Assembly: GCA_947481575.1 (NCBI GenBank)
Contig: CANKGV010000001.1
Location: 62,001 to 126,000 of the forward strand
Direction: 5' to 3'
Length of the DNA stretch: 64,000 nucleotides
DNA from: Alphaproteobacteria bacterium
Lineage (GTDB): Bacteria; Pseudomonadota; Alphaproteobacteria; UBA2966; CAIVPW01
The notes below the pieces were generated by a model, which did no database searches, was not told the DNA's origin, and was given only the letters and a program-made list of their open reading frames with translations. Shown here in pieces: positions 27,144 to 36,487 of this stretch (position 1 is its first letter; the number at the start of each line of letters is the position of its first letter). Position numbers and translations under genes: made by a program.

Positions 27144-28897
27144 TCTTCGCTCTCTCCGGGTTCCGGTTCGGTGACGGGGACGGCTTCAGCGGCAGCATCG
27201 GCGATGGGTGCGGGCGGCGGCGCGACGGTGCGTACTTCGCGGATTTTGGCGCCGGGGAATTCGGCCAGCACCGCTTGGACGGTGGGATCGGCTTCGGCCT
27301 CGGCAAATGCCGTGGTGCGGGTGGTGTCGTCCTGCTCGCGCAGGGTGGGCGCGCCTGCTTCGTTGGACACCGCGACCACCCAAGGACGCCCGGTCCACGT
27401 GGCAAGAAGGCCGGAGAGTCGGTTCGACAGGTCGCGTGCCGCGCGCGCATCGGCGCGGAATTCCAACCGGCCCGGTTCGAACCGGACCAAGTGCACGAAG
27501 TTGTACAGGTCGGCGTAGACCCGTGGCTCGCGCCGCTCGCCCGCCAGCGCCACCAAAGCGCGGTAGTCGGACAAGGCGACGGTGGGGGCGCCGGAGGGCG
27601 GCTCCGCCGCGAACAGCGGTGCGGGTTCCGCGCGCAGCGGCGCGGCGACCGCAACCGCTTCGGCAGCGGCCAGAGCGCGCGGCGGCGGCGCGGCAGGGGC
27701 TGGGGCGGCAGAGCGGGGGCGGGGCGGCGTATCGCTGGCGTTCAAACGTTCCACGACCTCGGCGGGCGGCGGCAGGTCGGCGACGTAGGCGAGACGCACC
27801 AGGATCATCTCGGCCGCGGTGAGCGGGTCGGGGGCGATCTGCGCTTCTTCCAGGCCTTTCAGCAGCATCTGCCAGGCGCGAGCGAGCACGGGCATTGCCA
27901 GTGACTGCGACAAGGCAACGCCGCGTTCGTGCTCGGTCTTGGTGCGGGCGCCGGTGTCGGCCGCATTCGGCACGGCCTTTTGGCGCGTCAGCCAATGCAC
28001 CAGCTCCAGGAGGTCCTGCAACAGCAGCACCGGGTCGGCACCAACATTGTAGAGGTCGCGCACGATGCCCAGCGCTGCTGGGACGTCGCCGCTGAACAAT
28101 GCCACCAACAGATCGAGGGTGCGGCCGCGGTCGGCGAGGCCGAGCATCTCTTGCACCGCCGCTTCGGTGACTTTGTCTTGGCCCAGCGCCATGGCTTGGT
28201 CGAGCAGCGACAGGCTGTCGCGCACCGAGCCCTCGGCGGCGCGGGCGATCGCTTGCAACGCAGCGTCTTCGATCGCCACGTTCTCTTTGGCGGCGATGGC
28301 GCCCAGATGCGCTGCCAAGACCGCCGGTTCCACCCGGCGCAGATCGAAGCGCTGGCAGCGTGACAGCACCGTGAGCGGGACTTTGCGCACCTCGGTGGTG
28401 GCGAACACGAAGGTAACGTGCGGCGGCGGCTCTTCCAGCGTTTTCAACAGGGCGTTGAACGACGCGGTGGACAACATGTGCACTTCGTCGAGCACGTACA
28501 CCTTGGAGCGGGCGCTGACCGGGGCGTAGCGGATGCCGTCCAGCAGCGCCCGCATTTCATCGACTTTGGTGTGGCTAGCGGCGTCGATTTCCAGCACATC
28601 GACGTGACGGCCATCGGCGATGGCGCGGCACGGATCGCAGACGCCGCACGGCGTGAGGGTGGGCCCGCCTTTACCGTCAGGGCCGATGCAGTTGAGTGCA
28701 CGGGCGATAATGCGGGCGGTGGTGGTCTTGCCGGTGCCGCGCACGCCGGTTAGCAGGAACGCATGGGCGACGCGGCCGCTGGCGAACGCGTTGTTCAGCG
28801 TGCGCACCAGCACATCCTGGCCGACCAGTTCGGACAGGACCTGCGGGCGGTACTTGCGCGCCAGGACCCGGTACACAGGAGGATTGGCTTCGGTCAT
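27140..28897 (-). CDS. dnaX: DNA polymerase III subunits gamma/tau
   Basis: Clamp-loader ATPase, 585 residues. The N-terminus has [20 protein letters not shown], Walker [20 protein letters not shown], a zinc module with [27 protein letters not shown] and [20 protein letters not shown] (SRC motif). Domain III runs to about 370, followed by a Pro/Ala-rich region and the tau C-terminal domain. I saw no A-rich slippery site of the E. coli type, so a frameshifted gamma form is not evident. The SRP RNA gene lies just upstream on the same strand. Confidence 0.97.
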   Translation of the reverse strand: MTEANPPVYRVLARKYRPQVLSELVGQDVLVRTLNNAFASGRVAHAFLLTGVRGTGKTTTARIIARALNCIGPDGKGGPTLTPCGVCDPCRAIADGRHVDVLEIDAASHTKVDEMRALLDGIRYAPVSARSKVYVLDEVHMLSTASFNALLKTLEEPPPHVTFVFATTEVRKVPLTVLSRCQRFDLRRVEPAVLAAHLGAIAAKENVAIEDAALQAIARAAEGSVRDSLSLLDQAMALGQDKVTEAAVQEMLGLADRGRTLDLLVALFSGDVPAALGIVRDLYNVGADPVLLLQDLLELVHWLTRQKAVPNAADTGARTKTEHERGVALSQSLAMPVLARAWQMLLKGLEEAQIAPDPLTAAEMILVRLAYVADLPPPAEVVERLNASDTPPRPRSAAPAPAAPPPRALAAAEAVAVAAPLRAEPAPLFAAEPPSGAPTVALSDYRALVALAGERREPRVYADLYNFVHLVRFEPGRLEFRADARAARDLSNRLSGLLATWTGRPWVVAVSNEAGAPTLREQDDTTRTTAFAEAEADPTVQAVLAEFPGAKIREVRTVAPPPAPIADAAAEAVPVTEPEPGESEE

Positions 28898-28978
28898 TCG
28901 CGCCGATCGTTCCGCGGTGTGGAGTTGGGCGCTGCCAGGGGCCGCCCCAGGGGCGTGGAACCGGCGCTGCTCATAGGT

Positions 28979-29075
28979 GGGAGACTGGACAAACGACCCG
29001 GGCCGAACTCGTTACGGCTGCTTCCTTCCGGACCTGACCGGGTTGGCGAGAAGCCCGTCCGCTCGCCAGTCTCCC
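28979..29075 (-). ncRNA. ffs: signal recognition particle RNA, small bacterial (4.5S) type
   Basis: On the minus strand the apical domain reads GGTCAGGTCCGGAAGGAAGC followed by AGCC, the near-invariant Ffh-binding loop. The ends GGGAGACTGG and CCAGTCTCCC form a perfect 10-bp terminal stem (29066-29075 with 28979-28988), giving an RNA of about 97 nt with no Alu domain. Placement immediately upstream of dnaX is common in proteobacteria. Confidence 0.93.
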
Positions 29076-29130
29076 GCGCCCTTCATACCAGATTCGGCAA
29101 AGAAGAGTCCCGCGCCTACCGGTCGCCGGT

Positions 29131-29997
29131 TCAGCGGTGCTTCCGGCGGTACGGATGAGCCCGGTACACCCCCAAAACCTTCATTGCCGCCGTGTGGAAC
29201 TGCAGTTCCTCGAACGCATTCTGGACCGACGGCTGGGCCGGGTGGCCTTCGATATCGATGAAGAACTGGGTTGCGGCAAAGCTACCGTTGAGCATGTAGC
29301 TCTCGATCTTCACCAGATTCACGCCGTTGGTAGCAAACCCGCCCAGCGCCTTGTACAGCGCCGCCGGGACGTTGCGGACCGAGAAGACAAAGCTCGTGAG
29401 GGTCAACTCCTTGCCCAGCGGCGGAAGTTCGAGCTTCCGCGACAGGATGACGAAGCGGGTGACCGTGCTGGCCGCCTTGCGCAGCTTCACCAGCCCGTTG
29501 AGCTTGGCGGCGGACTCGGAGGCGATGGCGGCATGGGCCGGGTCATGCAATTCGGCGATCATCCGGGCCGAACCGGCGGTATCGGCCTCCACGACCGGCG
29601 TCACGCCCATATCCAGAATCATCGGGCGGCACTGGCCGAGGGCCTGGACGTGGCTGTGCACGAACTTGACGCGCTTCAGCGTCGCGCCTTTGGGCCCGAG
29701 CAAGTAGTGGTCGACCGGCTGGAAGTGCTCGCCGATGATGTGCAGACCCGATTCCGGCATCAGGTGGTGGATGTCGGCGACGCGGCCGCCGACCGAGTTT
29801 TCGATGGGGATCATCGCGAGGCGCGCGCGGCCCTCGGTCACCGCGCTGAAGGCGGCTTCAAAGGTTTCACAGGGCAGCGCCGTCATGCCGGGCAGTGCCG
29901 CTTGGCACGCGAGGTGCGAGTAGGCGCCCGGTTCGCCTTGGAACGCGACCGTGGTGGCGGGACGCGCCGTCTTGCCTGGGGAACGCTTGGCGGTCAT
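29131..29997 (-). CDS. pheA: prephenate dehydratase
   Basis: Converts prephenate to phenylpyruvate for phenylalanine synthesis. The 288-residue monofunctional enzyme has VAFQGEPGAYSHLACQAALP, the PIENSVGGRVADIHHLM segment, and the conserved VTRFVILSRK containing the catalytic Thr. The ACT regulatory domain (about 195-280) includes PAALYKALGGFATNGVNLVK and IESYMLNGSFAATQFFIDIE, the alphaproteobacterial variant of the ESRP region. Its start overlaps the kdsB stop by 4 nt. Confidence 0.96.
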   Translation of the reverse strand: MTAKRSPGKTARPATTVAFQGEPGAYSHLACQAALPGMTALPCETFEAAFSAVTEGRARLAMIPIENSVGGRVADIHHLMPESGLHIIGEHFQPVDHYLLGPKGATLKRVKFVHSHVQALGQCRPMILDMGVTPVVEADTAGSARMIAELHDPAHAAIASESAAKLNGLVKLRKAASTVTRFVILSRKLELPPLGKELTLTSFVFSVRNVPAALYKALGGFATNGVNLVKIESYMLNGSFAATQFFIDIEGHPAQPSVQNAFEELQFHTAAMKVLGVYRAHPYRRKHR

Positions 29998-30743
29998 CGG
30001 CTGTGTGCTGTGCTGGAACCGGCCGCCAGCAAGGCTCGCACCCGGTCGAGATCGGCGGGAGTATCGACACCGAGCGGAAACGTGTCAACGAGCCGGGCCC
30101 CAATGACCATGCCGTCATCCATCGCGCGCAACTGCTCCAACGAGTGGGCACGCTCGTTGGCCGACGGCGGCAGGCCGACGAACCGGGCGAGTGCCGCGCG
30201 ACGGTATGCATAGATGCCGATGTGGTGGTAGCAGGTGCGCCCGGCGCACGCGGCGCCGTCGCGGGCAAACGCGGTAGCGCGGGCGACGCGGCCGGCGCCG
30301 AACGCGGCCTGCAGCTTGACCACGTTGCGGTCGGTGAGTTCGTGGCCGGTGAGCGGGCTGGCCAGTGTGGCGATGTCCACCATGGGATCGGCGAGGGGTT
30401 CGAGCACCGCGGCGAGCACCGTTGGGTCGATCGCCGGAAGGTCCCCTTGAAGGTTCACCACGACGTCGTGACGGGCGCGAGGGTCGATCTGCTGCAGAGC
30501 CTCGAAGATACGGTCGGAGCCGGACTGGTGGTGGGCGCCGGTGAGCGTGGCCTGGCCGCCGGCGGCGTTGACCGCATCGGCGATTGCCGCGTCTTCGCAG
30601 GCGACCACGACCGGGCCGATGTCCGCCTGCATGGCGCGGCGCCAGACGTGGACGATCATTGGCGCACCGTTGATGTCGGCGAGCGGTTTGCCGGGCAGGC
30701 GGGTGGCGCGCAGACGCGCCGGGATGAGGACGATGGGCCGCAC
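29994..30743 (-). CDS. kdsB: 3-deoxy-manno-octulosonate cytidylyltransferase
   Basis: Activates Kdo as CMP-Kdo for lipopolysaccharide core synthesis. The 249 residues show IPARLRATRLPGKPLADING, VVACEDAAIADAVNAAGG, GSDRIFEALQQIDPRARHDV, VNLQGDLPAIDP and CYHHIGIYAYRRAALARFV. The order kdsB-pheA with a divergent cytochrome c gene is typical of alphaproteobacteria. It implies a Kdo-containing LPS. Confidence 0.96.
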   Translation of the reverse strand: MRPIVLIPARLRATRLPGKPLADINGAPMIVHVWRRAMQADIGPVVVACEDAAIADAVNAAGGQATLTGAHHQSGSDRIFEALQQIDPRARHDVVVNLQGDLPAIDPTVLAAVLEPLADPMVDIATLASPLTGHELTDRNVVKLQAAFGAGRVARATAFARDGAACAGRTCYHHIGIYAYRRAALARFVGLPPSANERAHSLEQLRAMDDGMVIGARLVDTFPLGVDTPADLDRVRALLAAGSSTAHSR

Positions 30744-30875
30744 GATGGCTCCAGGTTGCCGTTCCGGGCAGAGGTATAGCGCAAACCCGGCTTGGGGCGT
30801 CGGCTTGCTTGCGCGCGCGCCGCGTGGCTAGTGTGCTGCAAGTTTCTGGGGGCACCTCATTCCCGGGAGGGAGCC

Positions 30876-31457
30876 ATGAATTTCGTGTGGAAGTTCGGTG
30901 TGTCGCTGGTTGGGTCGGTGATTCTCCTGGTGGTCATCGGCATGATCGCCAACGGCGTGTACAACGCCGGCCGCACCGAAGTGGCGGCGGCCAAGCCGAG
31001 CACGCCGGCACCGGCGGCTAAGCCAACCGCGGCGGCTACGCCGGCGGCGGCACCCCCTGCGGCCCCGGCTGCGCCCGCGACTGCAGCACCCGCCGGTGCG
31101 AGCATCGCGGTGCGGCTCGTGGAGGCGGACCCGGCGCTCGCCGCCACCGTGCGCATCGCGTGCGTGTCGTGCCACACGTTCGACAAGGGCGGCGCCAACC
31201 GCGTCGGTCCGAACTTGTGGGGCGTCGTCGAGCGGCCCAAGGGCAGCGTGGCGGGCTTTGGCTATTCCGACGCCATAAAGAAGCAGAGCGGTGGGTGGAC
31301 ATTTGCCGACCTGGATCGCTTTTTGACCTCGCCCAAGGACATGGTGCCCGGCACCAAGATGACGTTCCCCGGCATTGCCGACCCGGCAGCGCGCGCCAAC
31401 CTGATCGCCTTCTTGCGCACCCAGGCCGACGCGCCGGTGCCCCTGCCCGCACCCTAA
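30876..31457 (+). CDS. membrane-anchored class I cytochrome c (CycM-like)
   Basis: A 193-residue electron carrier. An uncleaved N-terminal anchor (VSLVGSVILLVVIGMIANGV) is followed by a Pro/Ala linker (about 35-75) and a c-type domain with haem motif CVSCH, the GGANRVGPNLWGVVERPKG segment and axial Met in PGTKMTFPGI. This layout matches CycM/cytochrome c552, which carries electrons between the bc1 complex and oxidases at the membrane. ATG at 30876 has GGGAGG 7 nt upstream. Divergent from kdsB; directly followed by a phosphatase gene. Confidence 0.9.
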   Translation: MNFVWKFGVSLVGSVILLVVIGMIANGVYNAGRTEVAAAKPSTPAPAAKPTAAATPAAAPPAAPAAPATAAPAGASIAVRLVEADPALAATVRIACVSCHTFDKGGANRVGPNLWGVVERPKGSVAGFGYSDAIKKQSGGWTFADLDRFLTSPKDMVPGTKMTFPGIADPAARANLIAFLRTQADAPVPLPAP

Positions 31458-31458
31458 G

Positions 31459-32262
31459 GTGCCGCCCCGCAAACGCGCCGCGGTGCCGGCGGGGCTGGTT
31501 GCATTCGCCAGCGCGCTGGCCGATGCGACCGGGCCGATCCTGCGCAAGCATTTCCGCGCCGGCGGCGCGGTCGAGGACAAATCCGACGGCAGCCCGGTGA
31601 CCCAGGCGGACCGCGCGGCCGAGCGAGCGCTGCGCCGGCGCATCCGACAGGCCTATCCGGACCACGGCATCCGCGGCGAAGAATTCGGCGACGAACGCAC
31701 CGACGCGGAATACCTATGGGTGCTGGACCCGATCGACGGCACCCGCTCGTTCCTATCCGGCAAACCGGTGTTCACGACGCTGATCGGATTGCTGCGGCGC
31801 GGCGAGCCGGTGCTGGGCGTGATCGACCAGCCGGTGACGCGCGAGCGCTGGGTCGGCGCCGCGGGCAAGTCCACCTGGAATGGCCGGGCGGCCAAAGTCC
31901 GGCCCTGTAAGCGGATGGCGGACGCCGTGCACTTCACGACCGGCCCAGAGTGGTACAAGGGCCGCGACAAGGCCGCTTACCAGCGGCTGACGGCGGCCGT
32001 GCGTATGACGATGTACAGCACCGATGCCTATGCATTCGGGCTGTTGGCCTCGGGCCACACCGATCTGGTGGTGGAGGCCGGCCTGCAGCCCCACGACTTC
32101 TGCGCGCTGATTCCGGTGGTCGAGGGCGCCGGCGGGATCATCACCGACTGGCACGGTGGCCGCCCCGATCCGCACAAGCCGTGCAACATCGTTGCGGCCG
32201 GCGATGCGCGGGTGCATCGCGAAGCGCTCACGGTGCTGGGAGCCCCGCCCAAACGGGGGTGA
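31459..32262 (+). CDS. hisN: inositol monophosphatase family protein, histidinol-phosphatase type
   Basis: A 267-residue Mg2+-dependent phosphatase that starts with GTG one base after the cytochrome stop. Motifs: SPVTQADRAAERALR, RGEEFGDER (metal Glu), WVLDPIDGTRSFLSGKPVFT (metal Asp pair) and GLQPHDFCALIPVVEGAGG. The GTRSF-GKP variant and DFCALIPVVEGAGG are typical of the HisN/histidinol-phosphatase branch, though inositol-phosphate activity cannot be excluded from sequence. Confidence 0.85.
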   Translation: MPPRKRAAVPAGLVAFASALADATGPILRKHFRAGGAVEDKSDGSPVTQADRAAERALRRRIRQAYPDHGIRGEEFGDERTDAEYLWVLDPIDGTRSFLSGKPVFTTLIGLLRRGEPVLGVIDQPVTRERWVGAAGKSTWNGRAAKVRPCKRMADAVHFTTGPEWYKGRDKAAYQRLTAAVRMTMYSTDAYAFGLLASGHTDLVVEAGLQPHDFCALIPVVEGAGGIITDWHGGRPDPHKPCNIVAAGDARVHREALTVLGAPPKRG

Positions 32263-32331
32263 CCGGCCTTGCTACCGCGGGGCGGATTGACGCACACTTT
32301 CGGGGGATTGGGCTCGGAAGGAATTTCAGTC

Positions 32332-34191
32332 ATGCGTTCAGCGACGCGAGCGTTTGCCGCCGCCATCGCACTTGGCCTGGCTATTCTGCCGGCCGCCGCG
32401 CAGCAGGCGCAGCACACCACGATCTATTACGGCGTGACCCTGATCGGTAACGGTCTGGGCGACGTGAAGTACCCGAAAGACTTCAAGCACTGGGACTACG
32501 TGAATCCCAACGCGCCGAAGGGTGGCGACTTTCGCCAGTACGCGATCGGCAGCTTCGACAGCTTCAACTCGTTCATCGTGAAGGGGCTGAAGGCCGGCGG
32601 CATCGGCATGTTGACCGAGTCCCTGTTCGCCGGGAACGGCGACGAAGAGGACGCCGAGTACGGCCTGATCGCCGAGAACATGGAAGTGCCCGACGATCTG
32701 TCGTGGGTGATTTTCAACCTGCGGCCGCAAGCGCGCTGGTCGGACGGCACGCCGATCACCGTCGATGACGTGATCTTCTCGCTGGAGACGCTGAAGACCA
32801 AGGTTCACCCGTTCTACAAGCAGTACTTCGCCAATTTGTCGAAGGCCGAACAGGTTGGCCCGCGCGCGGTGAAGATCACCTTTGATACCGGTGGAGAACT
32901 AAACCGCGAGCTGCCGGTGATTTCGGCGCAGATGCCGGTGATTTCGAAGGCGTACTGGACGAGCCACGACATCACCGCCACGACGCTTACGCCGTTCTTG
33001 GGCAGCGGCCCGTACAAGGTGAAGTCGTTCAAGGCGCCGAGCACCATCACCTATGAGCGCGATCCCAACTATTGGGGCAAGGATCTGCCCCAAGCCCAGG
33101 GCCTGAACAACTTCGATACGCTCACCATCGACTACTACCTGGACGAGACGGTGGCGTTAGAAGCCTTCAAGGCTGGCGAGTACGACTTCCGCATGGAAAG
33201 CACGTCGAAGGTGTGGGCCGTCGACTACGCCAGCCCGGCCTTGCAGAAGGGCCTGATCGTCAAGACGCTGATCCCCGACGACACCAAGAAGCCGATGCAG
33301 GGCTTCGTGTTCAACCTGCGCAAGCCGAAGTTCCAGGACCGCAAGGTCCGCGAGGCGATGCAGTACTTCTTCGACTTTGAATGGTCGAACAACACCCTGT
33401 TCTATGGCCAGTACACCCGCACGCGCAGCTTCTTCGAAAAGTCGGAACTGGCGGCGACCGGCCTGCCGACGGGCAAAGAGCTGGAAATTCTGACGCCGTA
33501 CAAGAGCAAGTTGCCGCCGGAAGTGTTCACCACCGAATACAGCCCGCCCAAGTCGGACGGCACCGGCAACAACCGGCCGATGCTGCAGAAGGCACAGCAA
33601 CTGCTGCAGGACGCCGGGTACACGGTGGTCGGCGGCAAGCTGGTGAAGGGCGGGGAGCAACTCAAGATCGAGTTCCTCAACAGCAACCCTGCGTTTGAGC
33701 GAGTGGTGGGTCCGGTGGTGCAAAACATGCAGCGCCTGGGCATCGACGCCACGCTGCGTACCGTGGATACATCGCAGTTCAAAGAACGCACCGACAACTT
33801 CGACTACGACGTGATCGTCGACGTGCTGGCGCAGTCGCTTTCTCCCGGCAACGAACAACGCGACTTCTGGGGCTGCGATTCCGCGAAGGATCCAGGTGGG
33901 CGCAATTCCGCGGGCATTTGCGACCCGGTGGTAGAAGACCTGATCCAGAAGATCATCGCCGCACCGGACCGCGCCACGCTGATCGCCACGACCCATGCGC
34001 TCGACCGCGTTCTGCAGTGGGGCTTTTACGTAGTCCCGAACTGGTACATCGCGGCGTTCCGCGTGGCCTATTGGGACAAGTTCGGCCGTCCGGACGTGAA
34101 CCCGAAGATGGGACCGTCCATTGCGGCATGGTGGGTTGACCCCGCCAAGGTGCGTACCGTGTCGGCCGGCAAAGCGCAGCTGGGCCGCTAG
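32332..34191 (+). CDS. yejA: periplasmic peptide-binding protein, YejA-like
   Basis: Substrate-binding component of a Yej-type ABC importer (peptides; in E. coli also microcin C). The 619 residues begin with a signal peptide (FAAAIALGLAILPAAAQQ) and have SBP family 5 segments HWDYVNPNAPKGGDFRQYAI, ARWSDGTPITVDDVIFSLE, and GLNNFDTLTIDYYLDETVAL, with the terminal YVVPNWYIAAFRVAYWDKF typical of YejA. ATG 32332 has GGAAGGAA upstream. First gene of yejABEF. Confidence 0.93.
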   Translation: MRSATRAFAAAIALGLAILPAAAQQAQHTTIYYGVTLIGNGLGDVKYPKDFKHWDYVNPNAPKGGDFRQYAIGSFDSFNSFIVKGLKAGGIGMLTESLFAGNGDEEDAEYGLIAENMEVPDDLSWVIFNLRPQARWSDGTPITVDDVIFSLETLKTKVHPFYKQYFANLSKAEQVGPRAVKITFDTGGELNRELPVISAQMPVISKAYWTSHDITATTLTPFLGSGPYKVKSFKAPSTITYERDPNYWGKDLPQAQGLNNFDTLTIDYYLDETVALEAFKAGEYDFRMESTSKVWAVDYASPALQKGLIVKTLIPDDTKKPMQGFVFNLRKPKFQDRKVREAMQYFFDFEWSNNTLFYGQYTRTRSFFEKSELAATGLPTGKELEILTPYKSKLPPEVFTTEYSPPKSDGTGNNRPMLQKAQQLLQDAGYTVVGGKLVKGGEQLKIEFLNSNPAFERVVGPVVQNMQRLGIDATLRTVDTSQFKERTDNFDYDVIVDVLAQSLSPGNEQRDFWGCDSAKDPGGRNSAGICDPVVEDLIQKIIAAPDRATLIATTHALDRVLQWGFYVVPNWYIAAFRVAYWDKFGRPDVNPKMGPSIAAWWVDPAKVRTVSAGKAQLGR

Positions 34192-34247
34192 AGCCATCCG
34201 GAACCGGCCCCGGCCGTGACGAACATCCGGCCGGGGCTGCCATCGCC

Positions 34248-35384
34248 ATGCTGACCTATATCGTTCGCCGAATCGTTCTGATGGTGCCGACCTTGCTCGG
34301 CATCATGGTGGTGAACTTCTTCATCATCCAGGCCGCGCCCGGCGGTCCGGTGGAACAGATGATTTCCGAGATGCAGGGACGCGCGGTAAGCGCGACCGCA
34401 CGCATCACGGGCGCCGGCGCCGGCGATGCCGAGGTGGCGCGCACCGGCGGCGGCGGGCCGGGAGCCGGCCTGACCACATCGCGCAACGACATCCCGTCCA
34501 AGTATCGTGGCTCGCGCGGGATGCCGCCGGAACTGATCAAAGAGATCGAGAAGCAGTACGGCTTCGACAAGCCGATCGGGGAACGCTTCATTCTGACGAT
34601 GAAGGACCTGATGGTGTTCAACTTCGGCCGCAGCTACTACCGCGACGCGACCGTGATCGACCTGATCTGGGAGAAGCTGCCGGTTTCGTTGTCCCTCGGC
34701 GTTTGGGCGACGCTGCTGACGTACCTGATCTCAATTCCGTTGGGAATCGCCAAGGCCCTGCGCGACGGCAGCAAGTTCGACGCCGCGACCAGCGTGATCA
34801 TCCTGGTCGGGAATGCGATCCCCAGCTACCTGTTTGCGGTGCTGCTGATCGTGTTGTTCGCCGGCGGCAGTTTCTGGCACGTGTTCCCGTTGCGCGGACT
34901 GGTATCGCCGGATTGGGACCAGCTGAGCCTGGGTATGAAGGTGCTGGATTACGCCTGGCACATGGTGCTGCCGCTGGTCGCCATGCTGATTGGCGGCTTT
35001 GCCACCTTGACCGTGTTCACCAAGAATCTGTTCATCGAAGAGATCAGCAAGCAGTACGTGATCACCGCGCGGGCCAAGGGCCTGACGGAGCGCCGCGTGC
35101 TGTACGGCCACGTCTTCCGCAACGCGATGCTGATCGTCATCGCCGGATTCCCGGCGGCGTTCCTGAGCGTGTTCTTCGCCGGATCGATGCTGATCGAGAT
35201 CATCTTCTCGCTCGATGGCCTGGGCCGCATGGGCTACGAGGCGACGCTGAACCGCGACTACCCGCTGGTGTTCGGGTCCCTCTACATGTTCACGATCATC
35301 GGCCTAGTGATGGGGTTGGTGCGTGACCTGATGTTTGCCTGGATCGACCCGCGCATTCACTTCGAGAGGGTCGAGGTCGCGTGA
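34248..35384 (+). CDS. yejB: ABC transporter permease YejB
   Basis: Inner-membrane permease, 378 residues, starting VRRIVLMVPTLLGIMVVNFF. Between the first helix and the body is a periplasmic glycine-rich insert (about 50-90) ending SKYRGSRGMPPELIKEIEKQ, which is usual in alphaproteobacterial YejB. The cytoplasmic EAA-type loop is TARAKGLTERRVLYGHVFRN and the C-terminus has GRMGYEATLNRDYPLVFGSL. Its TGA overlaps the GTG start of yejE. Confidence 0.94.
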   Translation: MLTYIVRRIVLMVPTLLGIMVVNFFIIQAAPGGPVEQMISEMQGRAVSATARITGAGAGDAEVARTGGGGPGAGLTTSRNDIPSKYRGSRGMPPELIKEIEKQYGFDKPIGERFILTMKDLMVFNFGRSYYRDATVIDLIWEKLPVSLSLGVWATLLTYLISIPLGIAKALRDGSKFDAATSVIILVGNAIPSYLFAVLLIVLFAGGSFWHVFPLRGLVSPDWDQLSLGMKVLDYAWHMVLPLVAMLIGGFATLTVFTKNLFIEEISKQYVITARAKGLTERRVLYGHVFRNAMLIVIAGFPAAFLSVFFAGSMLIEIIFSLDGLGRMGYEATLNRDYPLVFGSLYMFTIIGLVMGLVRDLMFAWIDPRIHFERVEVA

Positions 35385-36487
35385 GCATCGCCCCGCGCAC
35401 CGCCGACGCACCACAGGGACCAACGGCCGCGCCCTATCGCGCCGAAGACCGGTTTCTGGGCCTGCGCATCCGCCCGATGACACGGCGGCGCATCGACACG
35501 TTCCGGCGCCACCGGCGCGGGTATTGGTCGCTGTGGATCTTCGTCGGGCTATTTGCGATCAGCCTGTTCGGCGAGGTGTTGTGCAACGACCGGCCGCTGA
35601 TCGTGAAGTTCGACGGCGAGTACTATTTTCCGGTGCTGGTGGACTACCCCGAGACCCGCTTTGGCGGGTTCTTTGAGACGGCCACCAACTACCGCGACCC
35701 GTACGTGCGCGATTTGGTGAAGGAGCATGGTTGGGCCCTATGGCCGCTGATCCGGTTCAGCTACCGCACCATCAACTACGATCTGAAGGTGCCGGCACCA
35801 TCCCCACCTTCCCCCGACAACTGGCTCGGCACTGACGACCAAGCCAAAGACGTCGTCGCCAACATCGTGTACGGCTTCCGCATCTCGGTTGCCTTCGGAT
35901 TCACGCTGACCATCCTGAGTTCGATCATCGGCGTACTGGTCGGCGCGGGGTCGGGATACTTCGGCGGCTGGTTCGACCTGCTCCTGCAGCGCTTCATGGA
36001 GATCTGGGGCAGCGTACCGACCCTGTTCCTGCTGATCATCCTGGCCAGCCTGATCACGCCGGGCTTCTGGACCATCATGGCGCTGCTGATGCTCTTTGCC
36101 TGGATGGGCTTGGTCGACTTGGTCCGCGCCGAGTTCTACCGGGCGCGCGGCCACGACTATGTTCGGGCGGCGCGTGCCTTGGGTGTGGCCGACTGGACGT
36201 TGATCGTCCGCCACGTCCTGCCCAACGCGATGATTTCGACGGTGACGATGCTGCCGTTCATCCTGGCCGGATCCGTGACGACCCTCACCTCGCTCGACTT
36301 CCTTGGCTTCGGCCTGCCGCCCGGGTCGCCTTCGCTCGGCAATCTGCTCAACCAAGGGAAATCGCAACTGAGCTCGCCATGGCTAGGAATCTCGGCGTTC
36401 GTCATATTGTTCGTGATGCTTACTCTGCTGGTGTTCATCGGCGAAGCCGTGCGCGACGCATTTGATCCGCGTAAGACCCAATCGTGA
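35381..36487 (+). CDS. yejE: ABC transporter permease YejE
   Basis: Second permease, 368 residues, GTG start in the yejB stop. After a cytoplasmic N-terminus it has MTRRRIDTFRRHRRGYWSLW, then a periplasmic loop (FDGEYYFPVLVDYPETRFGG) and NWLGTDDQAKDVVANIVYGF before the transport core. The EAA loop reads RARGHDYVRAARALGVADWT, followed by RHVLPNAMISTVTM and the Yej-typical FGLPPGSPSLGNLLNQGKSQ. It overlaps yejF by 4 nt. Confidence 0.94.
   Translation: MSIAPRTADAPQGPTAAPYRAEDRFLGLRIRPMTRRRIDTFRRHRRGYWSLWIFVGLFAISLFGEVLCNDRPLIVKFDGEYYFPVLVDYPETRFGGFFETATNYRDPYVRDLVKEHGWALWPLIRFSYRTINYDLKVPAPSPPSPDNWLGTDDQAKDVVANIVYGFRISVAFGFTLTILSSIIGVLVGAGSGYFGGWFDLLLQRFMEIWGSVPTLFLLIILASLITPGFWTIMALLMLFAWMGLVDLVRAEFYRARGHDYVRAARALGVADWTLIVRHVLPNAMISTVTMLPFILAGSVTTLTSLDFLGFGLPPGSPSLGNLLNQGKSQLSSPWLGISAFVILFVMLTLLVFIGEAVRDAFDPRKTQS

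Noticed and set aside
27140-28897. Programmed frameshift in dnaX for gamma production
   Set aside because: No run of A residues with a following stem of the E. coli type was found.
34378-34520. Glycine-rich insert in YejB as an anomaly
   Set aside because: Similar inserts are usual in alphaproteobacterial YejB proteins.
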